Shown in pieces: positions 35,230 through 45,251 of a DNA stretch of 64,000 nucleotides. The translations under genes were made by a program, and so were the position numbers. The notes below the pieces were generated by a model. The model saw only the letters and a program-made list of their open reading frames with translations. It had not been told where the DNA came from and ran no database searches. This stretch comes from Pelobates cultripes (taxonomy: Eukaryota > Chordata > Amphibia > Anura > Pelobatidae), in the NCBI GenBank assembly GCA_933207985.1, contig OW240912.1, positions 368,181,918-368,245,917 on the forward strand, written 5' to 3'. Each line of letters starts with the position of its first letter. Within the stretch, counting starts at the first letter, position 1.

Positions 35230-35672
35230 AAAAAAAATTAAAAAAAAAAAATAGTTATATAAAATTTCCTATTTCCCACTAGCCAAAACCTTTACTAATG
35301 TGATTATTTCAATTTCTTATATACCAAATTTATATTAATACTTTCAATCTTTATATTCTCTAAATTTTACATATTAGTAACACCTTTGTTTTGTCTTGAC
35401 TTATTATCCAGTAATGCAGACATTTCCCATGTAATTAATTGAATTTTCTATATAACACTTTTCTATAAATGTGATCAATCTATTATATTCTATACGCTTG
35501 CCCGACCAATAACATATCAAGTGAAACTTATTATATTCTTTTTAACTATTAAATAATAAATACAAAAAAAAATAAAAAAAAATAAATAAATAAAAAAAAA
35601 AAAAATTTTTGAAAATTAAAATACGTGTATACAGTTTCCTATTTCCCAGTAACCAAAACCTTTTATAATGTG
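35230..35672. repeat. Two diverged ~370 bp tandem units next to the gap
   Basis: TTTCCTATTTCCCACTAGCC at 35265 and TTTCCTATTTCCCAGTAACC at 35635 head two units, each preceded by an A-rich run, with a period of 370 bp. Both are followed by AAAACCTTT and TAATGTG. The second is cut by the gap. They could be monomers upstream of the LINE or an independent AT-rich tandem repeat. Confidence 0.6.
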
Positions 35673-35772
35673 NNNNNNNNNNNNNNNNNNNNNNNNNNNN
35701 NNNNNNNNNNNNNNNNNNNNNNNNNNNNNNNNNNNNNNNNNNNNNNNNNNNNNNNNNNNNNNNNNNNNNNNN
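35673..35772. other. Assembly gap (100 N)
   Basis: Exactly 100 N. On its right is a purine array (GAAAAAGGAGAAGGGGGGG), the same sort of sequence that borders the first gap. Confidence 0.98.
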
Positions 35773-36235
35773 GAAAAAGGAGAAGGGGGGGTGAGAGAGG
35801 GGGTGAGAGAGGAGAAAGGGGGGGTGAGAAAGGAGGGAGGGTGAGAAAGAGGAGAAAGGGGGGGGTGAGAAAGGAGGTGTGAAAGAGAAAGGAGGTGTGA
35901 AAGAGAAAGGAGGTGTGAAAGAGAAAGGAGGTCAGAAAGAGAAAGGAGGGGGAAGAGAAAGGAGAGGGGGGGTGAGAAAGGAGAGGGGGGGTGAGAAAGG
36001 AGAGGGGGGGCGAGAGAGAAATTAGGAGGGGGGAAGAGAAATTAGGAGGGAGGGAGAGATATTAGGAGGGGGGAAATAGAAATTAGGGGGGGAGAGAAAT
36101 TGAAATTAGGAGGGGGGGGGAGAAATTGAAATTAGGAGGGGGGAAGAGATATTAGGAGGGGGGAAAGAGAAATTAGGAGGGGGGGTGAGAGAGAAATTGG
36201 GAGGAGGAGAAGGAAATTGGAGCGGGAGGAGAGAT
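35773..36235. repeat. Purine-rich array with G runs
   Basis: Units such as GAAAGGAGGTGTGAAAGA and GAGAAATTAGGAGGGGGG, with many runs of four or more G on plus. It borders an assembly gap. Confidence 0.9.
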
Positions 36236-37012
36236 TGACATTCATCACATACACACAATGCACCCCTTGCACACAGAAAAACACACAATGCATTACACAC
36301 ACAGACACACATACACAAGCAATGCAACCGTTACACACAATGCATCCCTTACACACACAGAAACACACAATGCATTCATTACACACACTCAATGCACCCC
36401 TTACACACATTCAATGCATCCCATACATACACAGAAACACACCTTGCAGCCCTTACACATACAAACACAATTTCACACAATGCATTCCTTACACACATAT
36501 CAGGACATCCCCTACACACTCCACCCCCTGTGAACAAACTCATTGGTGGAACATGAAGGTGGACCCTGGGACCCAGACCTTGAGCTGTGTAAAGGACCCC
36601 CAAAAAATGGAGCTGCTTCCCGTTCTCCCAGAACATTGATTTTTGTGACCACAGTTACAAACCGCCTCCAGAGAGCCTGTTCTACACCAGACCAGTGGAG
36701 CCAGACTGCAGCTAGAGCTCATCATCATCCTCATCTGGTTGTAAGTAGGCAATCTAGTATATTATTGTGGCACTAATCTCTAATTTACCTCACATTAAAA
36801 AACACTATAGTCCCCAGAACCACTTCAGCTTAATGTAGTGGTTCTGGTGTCTATAGCCTGTCCCTGCAGGCCTTTTAATGTAAACACGGCGGCACTGCAG
36901 CACTGGCGTTAGTTAACATGGCAAATCATATGGGTGGGGCATTGTGATGTCACATGGGGGGCGGCAAACTTTACTTTTGCCTAGGGCGGCAAAAATCCTT
37001 GCACCGGCCCTG
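35773..37012 (+). mobile_element. hAT-like composite element, copy with empty TTAA site
   Basis: From the gap: a purine array (35773-36235), a CA-rich array with ACACAATGCATTACACAC units (36240-36520), a shared unique block (about 36530-36790), and a CACTATAG block with CCAGAACCACTTCAGCTTAA. The terminal segment is CTAGGGCGGCAAAAATCCTT and the end is GCACCGGCCCTG at 37012. Block for block it matches 43660-48423, except that the TTAA at 36830-36833 is uninterrupted here. No transposase. The left end is lost in the gap. Confidence 0.8.
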
Positions 37013-37321
37013 GCTGGAGGGGGCTGTGTGAGCTGTGGCCGCACAGTGTCCCCATGGTAGTTAGGGTGCCGTGCGGCCAGTACAGCTCACACAAGCAAAC
37101 AGCTGATAAACTGGCCGCACGGATGTGAAATGTGCCTGTGACTGTATGTGACTGTCTGCCTGTAACTGAGTGTGTGACTGTCTGTAACTGAGTGTGTGGG
37201 GCTGCAGGGATTTTGTAGAAGGGGGCGGGGGTTTTGTATTGGGACAGGAGTCTTTACAAATTGGGGGGGGGTGCCAAGCACAGGATCCGCCCCGGGTGCC
37301 AAATGCTCTAGGTACGCCCCT
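37013..37321. mobile_element. End of a second hAT-like element
   Basis: GC-rich segment that starts GCTGGAGGGGGCTGTGTG right after the composite element. It holds TGTGACTGTCTG/TGTAACTGAG short repeats and ends CTCTAGGTACGCCCCTGA, the reverse of the CAGGGGCGTACC-type end seen in many hAT elements. No coding capacity. Confidence 0.5.
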
Positions 37322-37995
37322 GACCTTGCTTACTGGCTCTTTACTACTGTGAACCTTCCAATAAAGTTATGTTTGAGACCATACCGTATTACAGCCTAGG
37401 AAGGAAAATTACCCCCGGCATGGCATATATATTGCAAAAGTAGACAGCCCAGGGTATTCAAAGTAGTAAGGAATGTCAAGTCATTTTTAGTAGCCACTTA
37501 GTTACAAACCCTGGCCAATGTTAGTGTTCATATTTGTTTGTTTTTTTGCATTTTTCACACAAAAACTGCCCTTTCACTGATAATGTCACCGTAAATTATA
37601 CATTTTACTGCTCTAAAACACTCATACTTGTGTTCCGTGATGTCTCTCAAGTACGACAGTAACCTCCATGTACAGCTTTTATGAGGTTCTGGAAAGTTCC
37701 AGGTTAAATATAGGACTTGTAAATTAAATTCTCTGGACATTCTGCCCTGGTTGTAAAAAATAAATAAATCACATAATTATATAAAAATAATTCTTATATA
37801 TACAAGTAGAATAAAAAAAAAAAGTGTATAAAATTGATTTTCTCACCCCTCCTGGGTGGTATGTTTATTCCTCATTCTTGGGTCCTCTACCAGAGGTCTG
37901 TGGGTTTAAGGGTTCTGCGCAGTATCTAAGTTGTTCATAGAACTACACTCTTCTGAACAGCGATCTCAGATGTCCCACCTGGAATCTGTTGAATC
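37322..37995. other. Intron, nothing recognised
   Basis: AT-rich. No gene or repeat is recognised. Confidence 0.45.
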
Positions 37996-38885
37996 CACTC
38001 CCCTCTTCACTTTTCACATCCTTTCTAGTTCTTCTTTCAGTCCTTGGTATTTGTCCACCTTCTCATGTTCCTTCTTCCTGATGTTATAGTCACTGGGTAA
38101 TGCCACATCCACAACGACTGCAGTCTTTTGTTTCTTGTCTACCACCACGATGTCTGGTTGGTTGGCCAGCACTTGCTTGTCTGTCTGGATCTTAAAGTCC
38201 CACAGGATATTAGCCTGTCATTCTCAACTACACTTTGTGGTATCTCCCATCTGGACTTAGGCAGGTCCAATCCATATTCTGTGCAGGAGTTTCGGTACAT
38301 AATCCCAGCAACTTGGTTGTGTCTCTCCATGTATGCTGTTCCTGCTAACATCTTGCATCCAGCTGCTAGGTGCTGGACTGTCTCAGAGGCCTCTTTGCAC
38401 AGTCTGCACCTTGGGTCTTGCCTGGTGTGGTAGACTCCAGCTTGAATTGATCTGGTGATGAGTGCCTGCTCCTGTGCTGCTAGTATTAGTGCCTCAGTGC
38501 TGTCTTTCAGTCCTGCCTTTTCCAACCACTGGTAGGATTTTTTAATGTGAGCCACATCCACTATCTGCCGGTGGTGCACTCCATGGAGAGGTTTGTCTTG
38601 CCAAGGAAACTGCTCTTTTTCTGCATCCTCGATCTGTGAAAGTGTCAGGCATTCCCTTAGCAGTTCATCTTTGGGAGCCATCTTCGTGATGTACTTGTGG
38701 ATGTTCTGTGTTTCATCCAGGACTGTGGCCTTGAAACTCATCAGACCCTGACCTCCTTCCTTCCGGAAGGTGTACAGTCTCTGGGTGCTGGATTTCGGGT
38801 GGAATCCTATATTCATAGTGAGTAGTTTCCTGGTCTTGACATCCAAGGTGACCAGTTCTTCTCTTGGCCAGGTTATTATTCCAGC

Positions 38886-38929
<44 letters not shown>

Positions 38930-38980
38930 TTTTCAGGAAGGCCTTCTGATCTGGATCATGACAGAGGGTATATCTCATTG
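37996..38980 (-). pseudogene. LINE fragment with restriction-like endonuclease domain
   Basis: The minus-strand frame from 38978 to 38139 reads, after a TA microsatellite, GIITWPREELVTLDVKTRKL, then GFHPKSSTQRLYTFRKEGGQ and MSFKATVLDETQNIHKY. A CX2CX8HX4C knuckle follows (CRLCKEASETVQHLAAGC). Near 38212-38220 one base is missing, after which another frame continues ANQPDIVVVDKKQKTAVVVD, a PD-(D/E)XK type nuclease core, down to about 38000. Knuckle plus nuclease is the C-terminal half of R2/R4/NeSL-type LINEs. The reverse transcriptase is absent. I place it near the R4/Dong or NeSL clades from memory. Confidence 0.75.
38887..38928. repeat. (TA)n/(TG)n microsatellite
   Basis: GTGTGTGTATATATAT... 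run of about 40 bp inside the LINE remnant. Confidence 0.95.
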
Positions 38981-39952
38981 AAGTCTGGGTGCAGTGCCCT
39001 GTAGCTTTATTCCTGCACTGTAAAACATTGACCTATATACGGCAATGTTTTCATTGCAGGGCTAAACATGTATCTAGTGGCGGTCTTCCTGACAGCCACT
39101 AGAGGCTTTTCCATAGTGAGAACATAGTTAGACTCAGTTCTTACACTTCACGTCCTCTGAATGCTTCTAATAGAGAGTATTCATGTAGGGGAGCTCAGCG
39201 CTGGCCGCACATGTACTTCTTGTCCCCAAATATGCTTCTTTATAAAAAGCATTGAATTGGACGAGATCATGAAAGAAGTCAGCATGATTAAAACAAACTC
39301 ATTGTTGTGACAGAAATGGACGATAGGTTCCTTTTAATCTCACAATCCACCCGACATCTTCATAATAATTTGCACAGAAAGATAAATACCATATTTATCA
39401 TCTTCAGAACGTAAAGCATTGTAAGATCTATAAATATAGTAACATATATCGACTGTTTTGCAACTTTGCTGACATTAGCCTCAGTTTAATATATATTGAT
39501 AAAATCAATATTTTTTAATAAGCTGTTAATTCAAAAATGTTAAATTATGGCCATTGTGTTTTTGTACATAAGATAGTTAAAGTGAAGTTTCAGGGTTCAG
39601 AGCATCCCACTAAGTGATTCCTTAGGACATAGTATCAGAGTGGATCAGGAATCAGTAGCTATTAAGTTTGGTTCTGCTTACTGTCAACATCACCTGCTAA
39701 AATAAGTTAGAAGGCACTCACTCTGAATAGAGAGGTGTTTAAGACATATTACTGATCCTTAGAATAGTAGGCAGAGTAATAAAAACAAGTAGCATCATTT
39801 AAAACAAATCAGGGAAATATTGTAAGGGCTCCAGAAATGCTCAAAGTAAAAAAAAAAAAATAATTAGTCTGGATTGGGAAGACAACGTCAAGATCAAGAA
39901 TGCAATGTAGTGACAACAAATCCAAGTCCAAAACAAGTCACTAAAACTTGCT
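38981..39952. other. Intron, nothing recognised
   Basis: Contains a GC-richer segment near 39040-39230 with AGCCACTAGAGGC, a motif also seen in the 48507 MITE, so a decayed MITE is possible. No exon is seen. Confidence 0.4.
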
Positions 39953-40208
39953 TAAAGAGACACTATAGTCACCAGATCAAATACAGCTCATTGTAGTATT
40001 TATGGTAGTCGTCTATAGCCTGTACCTATGGGCATTTTGCTGTAAACATTGCATTTTCAAAGAAAAGGCAGTGTTTACATTACAGCCTAGGGACACCTCC
40101 AGTGGCTGTCACTAGAGGTGCTACCTGGGGCAGTGCTGCACAGTAAGCAGCACTGACGTTCAGTGTCTACACACTTTGCATGGAGTCACTAAACTTTCCC
40201 ATAGATAT

Positions 40209-40430
40209 AATACTATATACAAAAATAGGTGGAGCTATAAATACTTCCCTCTCTTCAAAATACAGCCAACAAAGCTTAAACAGAAAAAAAGGGAAACAAA
40301 ATAGTGCAGATAATTTTTAAAAATGCAGTGTAATTCCGATATCTTTAAATTGCACACTCACAAATGTAGAGCCATAAAACAACCTGGCTCTTGTCTGGAT
40401 GTCAGTAGGATCCTTAAGGGGAGATCCAAA
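40209..40430 (+). repeat. Left 222 bp inverted repeat
   Basis: Starts AATACTATATACAAAAATAG and ends GGGGAGATCCAAA. Reverse complement of 41491-41712 at roughly 93-95 percent identity by eye. Confidence 0.9.
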
Positions 40431-41209
40431 TTTAATGAATTACATTTTTTTTATAGATTTAAATAAATTCATAAGAAATTTGTCACTTAAAAAATTCTTT
40501 TTTAATAAAGACTCAGACCAAACTGAGATATTAAATATAGAATATATACAAACAGAGTTGAAACAAAAGTCACAATGTTACCCCAAATTTATGGTTTCTA
40601 ATGAAATGAAAACTTTTGAAAAAATGATTATGAGAGATGTACAAAAAATAAAGAAAACAAATAAATTTCAAAAAAAATTGACCAAAAAAGAACAGAAGGC
40701 TTTAAAGGCATTAAATAATGATCAACATATAATTAAGCCAGCAGATAAAGGAGGATGTGTAGTGATTTTAAATAAAGAAGATTATGTTAAAGAGGCAGAA
40801 AGAATTCTGTTAGATACCAGTACTTATAAAAAAATTACCCAATAATCCAAGCTTCAATATACAAAATAAGTTTAAGGCTTATATAGATAAAGGACAAGGA
40901 ATGAATATTCTAAAAGAGAAAGAAGTAGAATATCTATTTATAAAATATCCTAAAATTCCGTTTTTTTACTATCTGCCGAAAATACACAAAAATAAAACAA
41001 ACCCACCAGGAAGACCTATCATTGCTGGCATAGACTCTGTCTCGTCTAGGGTCTCTGAATATATTGATGTCTTATTACAACCTTTGGTAGTGAAGATTCC
41101 TTCCTACCTTAAAGACACAATACACATATTACAGATTCTTAAAGTTCGTTCCACGAACGACGCACCCGAACACATGATCAGGAAATTGACGGCGAACATA
41201 TTAAGCTGA
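40399..41209 (+). pseudogene. Penelope-like reverse transcriptase, N-terminal part, frameshifted
   Basis: The first frame (to 40845) reads FEKMIMRDVQKIKK, LTKKEQKALKALNNDQ and IIKPADKGGCVVILNKEDYV. The KPADKGG motif is diagnostic of Penelope-like elements. At about 40838 one base is gained or lost. The next frame continues FYYLPKIHKNKTNPPGRPII and AGIDSVSSRVSEYIDVLLQP, the LPKIHK-PPGRPI motif, and stops at 41209. The YxDD active site and the C-terminal endonuclease are missing, so this is a non-functional fragment. The first residues overlap the left inverted repeat. Confidence 0.88.
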
Positions 41210-41311
41210 ACAGGAAGTCAATTGCTTACACCAGATGGATCGCAGGATGCGTTCCACAGAGAAAAATAATGAACGGATATAAAGAATCACAGGGACTTTG
41301 ATGCACACATA

Positions 41312-41352
41312 CACCAACTGAGGAAACCTATTAGGCGAAATGCGTTTTGGTG
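41312..41352 (+). ncRNA. Hammerhead-ribozyme-like motif
   Basis: CACCAA (41312-41317) can pair with TTGGTG (41347-41352) as stem I. Inside are CTGAGGA (41318-41324, fits CUGANGA), a short hairpin CCT-ATT-AGG as stem II, and GAAA (41337-41340). ATGCGT then closes a minimal stem III ahead of the TT cleavage site. Two defects against the consensus: an extra A before stem II and an A/C mismatch at its base. Minimal type I hammerheads with short stem III are known in Penelope-like elements, which is the context here. Activity is not assured. Confidence 0.4.
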
Positions 41353-41490
41353 ACTATTGGACTTTTAATTATGCTTTTGTTTTTTTATCTGACCTGTTTT
41401 GGAATAAATTATATACTTTTATAGAAATTTTAAGTATTCATTATTCCTGAAAATACTACTTGAAAATCTTCCCTATCACCTGGAGTGGGG

Positions 41491-41712
41491 TTTGGATCTC
41501 CCTTTAAGGATCCTACTGACATCCAGACCAGAGCCAGGTTGTTTTATGGCTCTACATTTGTGAGTGTGCAATTTAAAGATATCGGAATTACACTGCATTT
41601 TAAAAAATTATCTGCACTATTGTGTTTCCCTCTTTTTCTGTTTCAGTGTTGTTGGCTGTATTTTGAAGAAAGGGAAGTATTTACAGCTCCACCTATTTTT
41701 GTGTATAGTATT
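41491..41712 (-). repeat. Right 222 bp inverted repeat
   Basis: Reverse complement of 40209-40430. An 86 bp tail (41713-41798) separates it from the right target duplication. Confidence 0.9.
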
Positions 41713-42015
41713 ATATGTATGTGTGAAGGTGAAGGGGATACCTCACAGGTGTTTTTGAGCTGTTTACACTACTCTGGGACATATTTTTCTTTATTGTTTT
41801 TCCCATAGATATGTATTGATTCAATGCATCTCTGTAAAGGAGATACTGGTTGGCCAGGGCAGTGTTTGGATCTGCTCCCACTCCGCCTCCTTGGCTGAAA
41901 TCATCAGAATTGACAATCTCAGCCAATATAATGCTTTCCAATAGGAAATCAATTCTGATGATGTCATCCAAGGAGGCGCATCGGGGCTGAAGTCAGCGCT
42001 GGAAATAAGGTGAGA

Positions 42016-43293
42016 GATCTAGTTATTCAAAGGAGGCAAGGGGAAGACAGGTGGACTAGAATGTTTTTTTAACACTCTAGCATCAGTAAGTGTTATAACA
42101 AAAGGCAGTGTGTATTTACTAATACTTTGAAACCCTATATTATTCCTAAAACCTATTGACAAATAATTTCAAAGCCTACGTACATTTGTTTTGTTGATTG
42201 TTTCTTTACTACTTATTATTAATAAATAGTACTACTGATATTTTATATGAGCTACCAATAAATACTCATAAATATTATTGTATTACACACTACTTTCTAT
42301 GATACGTGATTCACAATTTCTTTCATTTTATTCTTATTTTTGAAACAATTTAGCAGTGCTTCATTAAGAGCCAATGATTCGAATCTAGTAAGGAGTCCGT
42401 GAAATTGATGATTATTTTCACTGTCTGTCTACCAGTTTTTGGCTTCTCACTTTAGCATAATACATGCTATTATTTAAAATACATATTACACTGTACTTTC
42501 TTTTGCTGACACCATAACACTCAGATTTGGATGTTGACCTTTGTTTTAGATTGATCATTATAGCGAGCATGATCACTATCCGTAACTAGTAAGTCAAAAT
42601 CAAGTGAAGAATCAAGAATAATGAAGGACAGAATATTTCAAATAATGAAGAATATAATAATTATCAATCTTATTATACAAGCATAAAACACAAGTTTAGC
42701 CAGCAGAGGTCAGTGTTAGTTAACGTTTAAAATACTGGTTGCTATTAAGCTTAAAAATGACTCATATGTTTATTAATATTGAAGCACTAAATATCCATGT
42801 ATATTTCATGTACTACAATACTAACCAGTCCTTAACATGTACTCACTATCACAAACCTGGGAGTCATTGGCACAATCACCAGAGGTGAATTTATACTTGT
42901 AAAAGGCTAAATTTTCACTCACTAATAGCTGCATAGTGTGCCTAATCTTTTTTTAATTTTTCTAATTTGCTCTTTAGTTATTAGAAGGAAGTTATATATT
43001 TTTTTCTTTAGAACCTTTATTCATGGATTATTTTCATTACTTTTTATGAGCTAAATAAAGAAACACCAGTATACCATACACGTTGCACAAAATAGATGAA
43101 ACAAGATCATTAGTCTGAAGGATGAACAGTTTTAGCAAATTACAGAGACAAGAGTGATACAAGTGCCCTCCTATTGCCGAGACAGCCATTACTTCGCCCC
43201 CTACAGTGGGCATCAGTGCTTGTCCAGACTCTGCGGTAACCTTTCACAGGAACGGACTACTATTTCAAGACTCGAGCAAGTGCAGGTGCTAGT
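42016..43293. other. Intron, nothing recognised
   Basis: AT-rich intron with no gene, RNA or clear repeat. Confidence 0.45.
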
Positions 43294-43482
43294 CAGGGCC
43301 GGCGCTACCTGTAAGGCGGACTAGGCAGCCGCCTAGGGCGCCCCTTGGGAGGGGGCGCCGCCAGGAGCGCCGGCCCCCCCATGCTGCAGCCGCCCGAGCG
43401 CTCTGTAAAGAGCCTCAGGCGTCTGCAGCTTTTCCCGGGCGGTGCGTCCATGAGGGCGCTCCCTCCTGTCACTCCCTCACTG

Positions 43483-43653
43483 TAGCGTGGCCGAGCCCTG
43501 TATAGTCGGCGGGTACAGGGAGCAGCTGTCTCCTGTACCCGGCCGGACTAACAGGAAGTGAACACTGAGTGTGCACTTCCTGTTAGTCCGGCCGGGTACA
43601 GGAAACAAAAGCTACCTGTACCCACCGACTATACTGGGCTCGGCCACGCTACA
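43483..43653. repeat. Large palindrome (foldback)
   Basis: The inner arms are perfect: 29 bp at 43532-43560 and 43574-43602 around a 13 bp spacer (arm core CCGGCCGGACTAACAGGAAG). Outer arms from TGTAGCGTGGCCGAGC at 43483 to GCTCGGCCACGCTACA at 43653 pair with scattered mismatches, about 78 bp in all. It can form a very stable hairpin. Confidence 0.95.
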
Positions 43654-43659
43654 ACACAG

Positions 43660-44590
43660 GTAGGGGAGGAGGGAGAAGAAAGAGGGGGGGAGAAAGAAAC
43701 AGGGAGGGAGGGAGGAGAAAAGAACAGGGAGGGAGGGGTAGAAAGAAACAGGAGGGAGGGAGGGGAGGGAGGGGAGAAAGAAACAGGAGGAGGGAGGGAG
43801 GGAGGGGAGAAAGGAAACAGGAGGGGGAGGGGAGAAAGAAAACACAGGAGGGGGGGAGAGAGAGAAACAGGGAGGGAGGGAGGGGAGGGAGGAGAAAGAA
43901 ACAGGAGGGAGGGAGGGAGGGGGAGAAAAGAAACAGGGAGGAGGGAGGGGAGAAAGAAACAGGAGGGAGGGGGAGAAAGAAACAGGGGAGAAAGAAACAG
44001 AGGGGAGGGGGGGAGGGAGGGAGAGAAAGAAACAGGGAGGGAGGGAGGGAGGGGGGGGAGAAAGAAACAGGGAGGGTGGGAGGGAGGGGGGGAGAAAGAA
44101 ACAGGAGGGAGAGGGAGGGTTTGGGAAGAAAACAGGGAGGGAGGGGGGAGAAAGAAACAGGGAGGGGAGGAGGAGAGAAGCTCAGGGAGGGAGGGAGGGA
44201 GGGGGGGAGAAAGAAACAGGGAGGTAGGGAGGGAGAAAGAAACAGGGAGGGGGGGGAGAAAGAAACAGGGAGGGAGGGAGAAAGAAACAGGGAGGGAGGG
44301 GGGAGAAAGAAACAGGGAGAGAAAGAAACAGGGGAGGGAGGGGGGGGAGAAAGAAACAGGGAGGGGGGGGAAAGGAAACAGGGAGGGGGGGAGAAAGAAA
44401 CAGGGGGGGGAGAAAGAAACAGGGAGGTGGGGGGACAGAAACTAACAGGGAGGGGGAACTAACAGGGAGGGGGGAAGACATTGACAGGGAGGGGAATTGA
44501 CGGGGAGAGAGAAATTGACAGGGAGAGGGAGTGACAGGGGAGGGGGAATGAGAGTAACAAGGGAGGGGGAGAAGAGAGTGACAAGGCAGG
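43660..44590. repeat. Purine array, GGGAGAAAGAAACAGG units
   Basis: About 0.9 kb of A/G units with GGGAGGGAGGG runs. The GGGAGGGAGGGAGGG patterns can form G-quadruplexes. A 295-residue Gly/Glu/Lys/Arg-rich open frame (43558-44445) and its Pro/Ser/Phe-rich shadow are repeat translations. Confidence 0.95.
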
Positions 44591-44940
44591 GGGGAGAGAT
44601 TGACATCCATCACACACACACAATCACACACAAAGACAATGAACCCCTTGCACACAGAAAAACACACAATGCATTACACACACAATGCATTACACACACA
44701 CACACACACACACAATGCAAGCCTTACACACAATGCATCCCTTACACACACAGAAACACACAATGCATTCCTTACACACACTCAATGCACCCCTTAAACA
44801 CACTCAAAGCACCCCTTACAGACTCACACACTTCATCCCTTACATACACAGAAACACACCTTGCAGCCCTTACACATACAAACACAGATTCACACAATGC
44901 ATTCCTTACACACAAATCAGGACATCCCCTACACACTCCA
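44590..44940. repeat. CA-rich array, ACACAATGCATTACACAC units
   Basis: Tandem ACACACAATGCATT and CTTACACAC units, near-identical to 36240-36520 in the sister copy. Confidence 0.9.
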
Positions 44941-45251
44941 CCCCCTGTGAACAAACTCATTGGTGGAACATGAAGGTGGACCCTGGGACCCAGACCTTGA
45001 GCTGTGTAAAGTGCCCCCAAAAATGGAGCTGCTTCTCGTTCTCCCAGAACATTGATTTTTGTGACCACAGTTACAAACAGCCTCCAGAGATCCTGTTATA
45101 CACCAGACCAGTGGAGCCAGACTGCAGCTAGAGCCCATCATCATCCTCATCTGCTTGTAAGTAGGTAATCTAGTATATTATTCGTGGCACTAATCTCTAA
45201 TTTACCTCACATTAAAGAAACACTATAGTCCCCAGAACCACTGCAGCTTAA

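Larger units (their letters stand above)
40209..41798 (+). mobile_element. Truncated Penelope-like element with inverted repeats
   Basis: A 14 bp direct repeat, TTTCCCATAGATAT, flanks the insertion (40195-40208 and 41799-41812). Inside, 222 bp segments at 40209-40430 and 41491-41712 are inverted copies with few mismatches. Between them lie a broken reverse transcriptase fragment (40399-41209), a hammerhead-like motif (41312-41352) and an AATAAA (about 41404). Penelope-like elements are known for repeats in direct or inverted order, for truncated copies and for hammerhead ribozymes. The GIY-YIG endonuclease is absent. Confidence 0.85.
39953..42015. mobile_element. TTAA-type MITE split by a Penelope-like element
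   Basis: Left end TTAA then AGAGACACTATAGTCACC at about 39955. The interior resumes after the Penelope-like insertion at 41813 and contains a 28 bp inverted repeat: CCTCCTTGGCTGAAATCATC near 41888 and its complement ending CATCCAAGGAGG near 41976. A related piece begins at 63940. The right TTAA end is not identified. Confidence 0.55.

Noticed and set aside
36100..36640. Cys/Val-rich and His/Thr-rich frames in the CA array at 36.2 kb
   Set aside because: Repeat translations, mirrored in the sister array at 44.6 kb.
43558..44445. 295-residue Gly/Glu/Lys/Arg-rich open frame
   Set aside because: It is the translation of a purine minisatellite. The opposite strand gives an equally open Pro/Ser/Phe-rich frame, and there is no domain.
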